Assembly (NCBI GenBank): GCA_023079485.1
Contig: CM041097.1
Coordinates: forward strand, 13,735,561 to 13,799,560
Direction: 5' to 3'
Length of the DNA stretch: 64,000 nt
DNA from: Archilochus colubris
Taxonomy: Eukaryota; Chordata; Aves; Apodiformes; Trochilidae
Position numbers and translations under genes: made by a program. The notes under the pieces are model-generated. The model was not told the DNA's origin, made no database searches, and saw only the letters and a list, made by a program, of their open reading frames with translations. The stretch's first letter is position 1. Each line of letters starts with the position of its first letter. This document shows positions 63,201 through 64,000 of this stretch, in pieces.

Positions 63201-64000
63201 TAAATAAAATAGGAAACACTGTTTTTTCAAAAGGCAGGTAGCACCAATGTCCATTCAGCTCAAAACAGACTGTAAAAGGCTTGTACCTCTTTGTATAAAT
63301 CATGCTCCCTTCAGCCTTTTGAAAGCTTTCAGTGAAGCTTTTGAATCTTTAACAGGCAAAGCAGTCATATCAGATGTAGGCCTTTTTTTTTTTTTTCCTC
63401 CTCCATAGGGCACGTAGCAGTAACCAGCTGTAGCAGCAGAGGCTGAGCAGACAGCTCTAATCCTTACTGCCTGTGTCACCACTGTTGATCCCTTTTATTA
63501 TGTGCCTCATTTTTGTACTTTTCACAGTTCTAACGACCCATCTCCTATGTCACTGAATGTCATTTTTAATCTGCAAGAGCCTCCGTTTGCATTTTCTTGC
63601 ATGTATTTCCACTTCTGGCTTTGATGACAAAGTCACATAAGAGATACAACTCATAAACCACGAGTTACAGCTTCTCTTGAGACTGGCTGGTTTTAGTGCT
63701 GAATATGTTTATCAGGTTGGCTTTTATAGTGGCATCGGCCAAAATTTTGTGCAACTGTAAGGTAGGAACAGCAAAATGCTCAGAGTTGAGACTGAAATCT
63801 CAATTTGAAGCTAAATACTCTTGCCTTGCAGGTCACCCTTTGTAGCCAGAGTTTTAAAATATTTCAACAAATACCACTTTCTGCATAGTAATCAATCTGT
63901 GTTGAATCTGTTTGGTCGTATGGCTGACAATTACATACAGAATTTACTTTTGTGGCACCAGTGGCTTTGAATGAGTTAGTGTTCCTGTTCCAGACTTCCT
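60267..64000. other. Single-copy noncoding DNA, right edge
   Basis: I find no gene I can defend in this 3.7 kb. An acidic, polar plus-strand frame at 61927-62142 is the most protein-like composition here and is discussed in the findings. A 14-T run at 63383-63396 is the only homopolymer of note. Confidence 0.6.

Noticed and set aside
1..64000. CRISPR array, prophage, operon, rRNA or endogenous virus
   Set aside because: No regularly spaced repeats, bacterial gene layout, rRNA-like sequence, or retroviral gag/pol/env or paired LTR structure was seen on either strand.

Overview
The window looks like nuclear DNA from a bird. The base composition is AT-rich with few CpGs and repeat density is very low. 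The one sizeable transposon copy is a CR1 LINE whose 3' end carries the short ATTCTATGATTCTGTG tail typical of avian CR1. A second, tiny CR1 tail lies on the opposite strand near the left end. There is no bacterial gene organisation: no ribosome-binding sites, operons or dense ORFs. I could not identify the species or a flanking gene.

I find no protein-coding gene, rRNA, tRNA or CRISPR array that I can defend. The longest open frame is 156 codons on the minus strand. That is about what chance gives in 64 kb of six-frame AT-rich sequence, and none of the translated frames matches a protein family I know, except the CR1 reverse-transcriptase C-terminal region. The window is best read as intergenic or deep intronic sequence.

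Layout. 1-7.7 kb: single-copy sequence with one CR1 tail (about 1240-1303, minus) and AT microsatellites. About 7.75-7.86 kb: a probable old tRNA-derived SINE head (minus). 8-45 kb: single-copy sequence with scattered simple repeats, small tandem duplications, two spliceable-looking open intervals (35003-35156 and 43727-43822) and a p53-type paired site (38261-38285). About 45.22-45.30 kb: a long polypyrimidine tract ending in CAG. 51.46-51.68 kb: a near-perfect 220-bp palindrome. 52.1-52.3 kb: a segment bounded by oligo-T tracts that may be a poly(A)-tailed retroposed fragment. 53.2-53.4 kb: G and C homopolymer runs. 54.64-55.26 kb: the 5'-truncated CR1 with its ORF2 end and 3' UTR. 55.3-64 kb: single-copy sequence with a purine tract and a perfect 13-bp inverted repeat.

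The best candidate for something undescribed is the palindrome at 51461-51680. It has two 84-bp arms differing at one position around a 52-bp, partly self-complementary spacer. I do not recognise its family, and neither flank shows a clear target-site duplication. It could be a foldback transposon, a recent inverted duplication, or a source of long double-stranded RNA.
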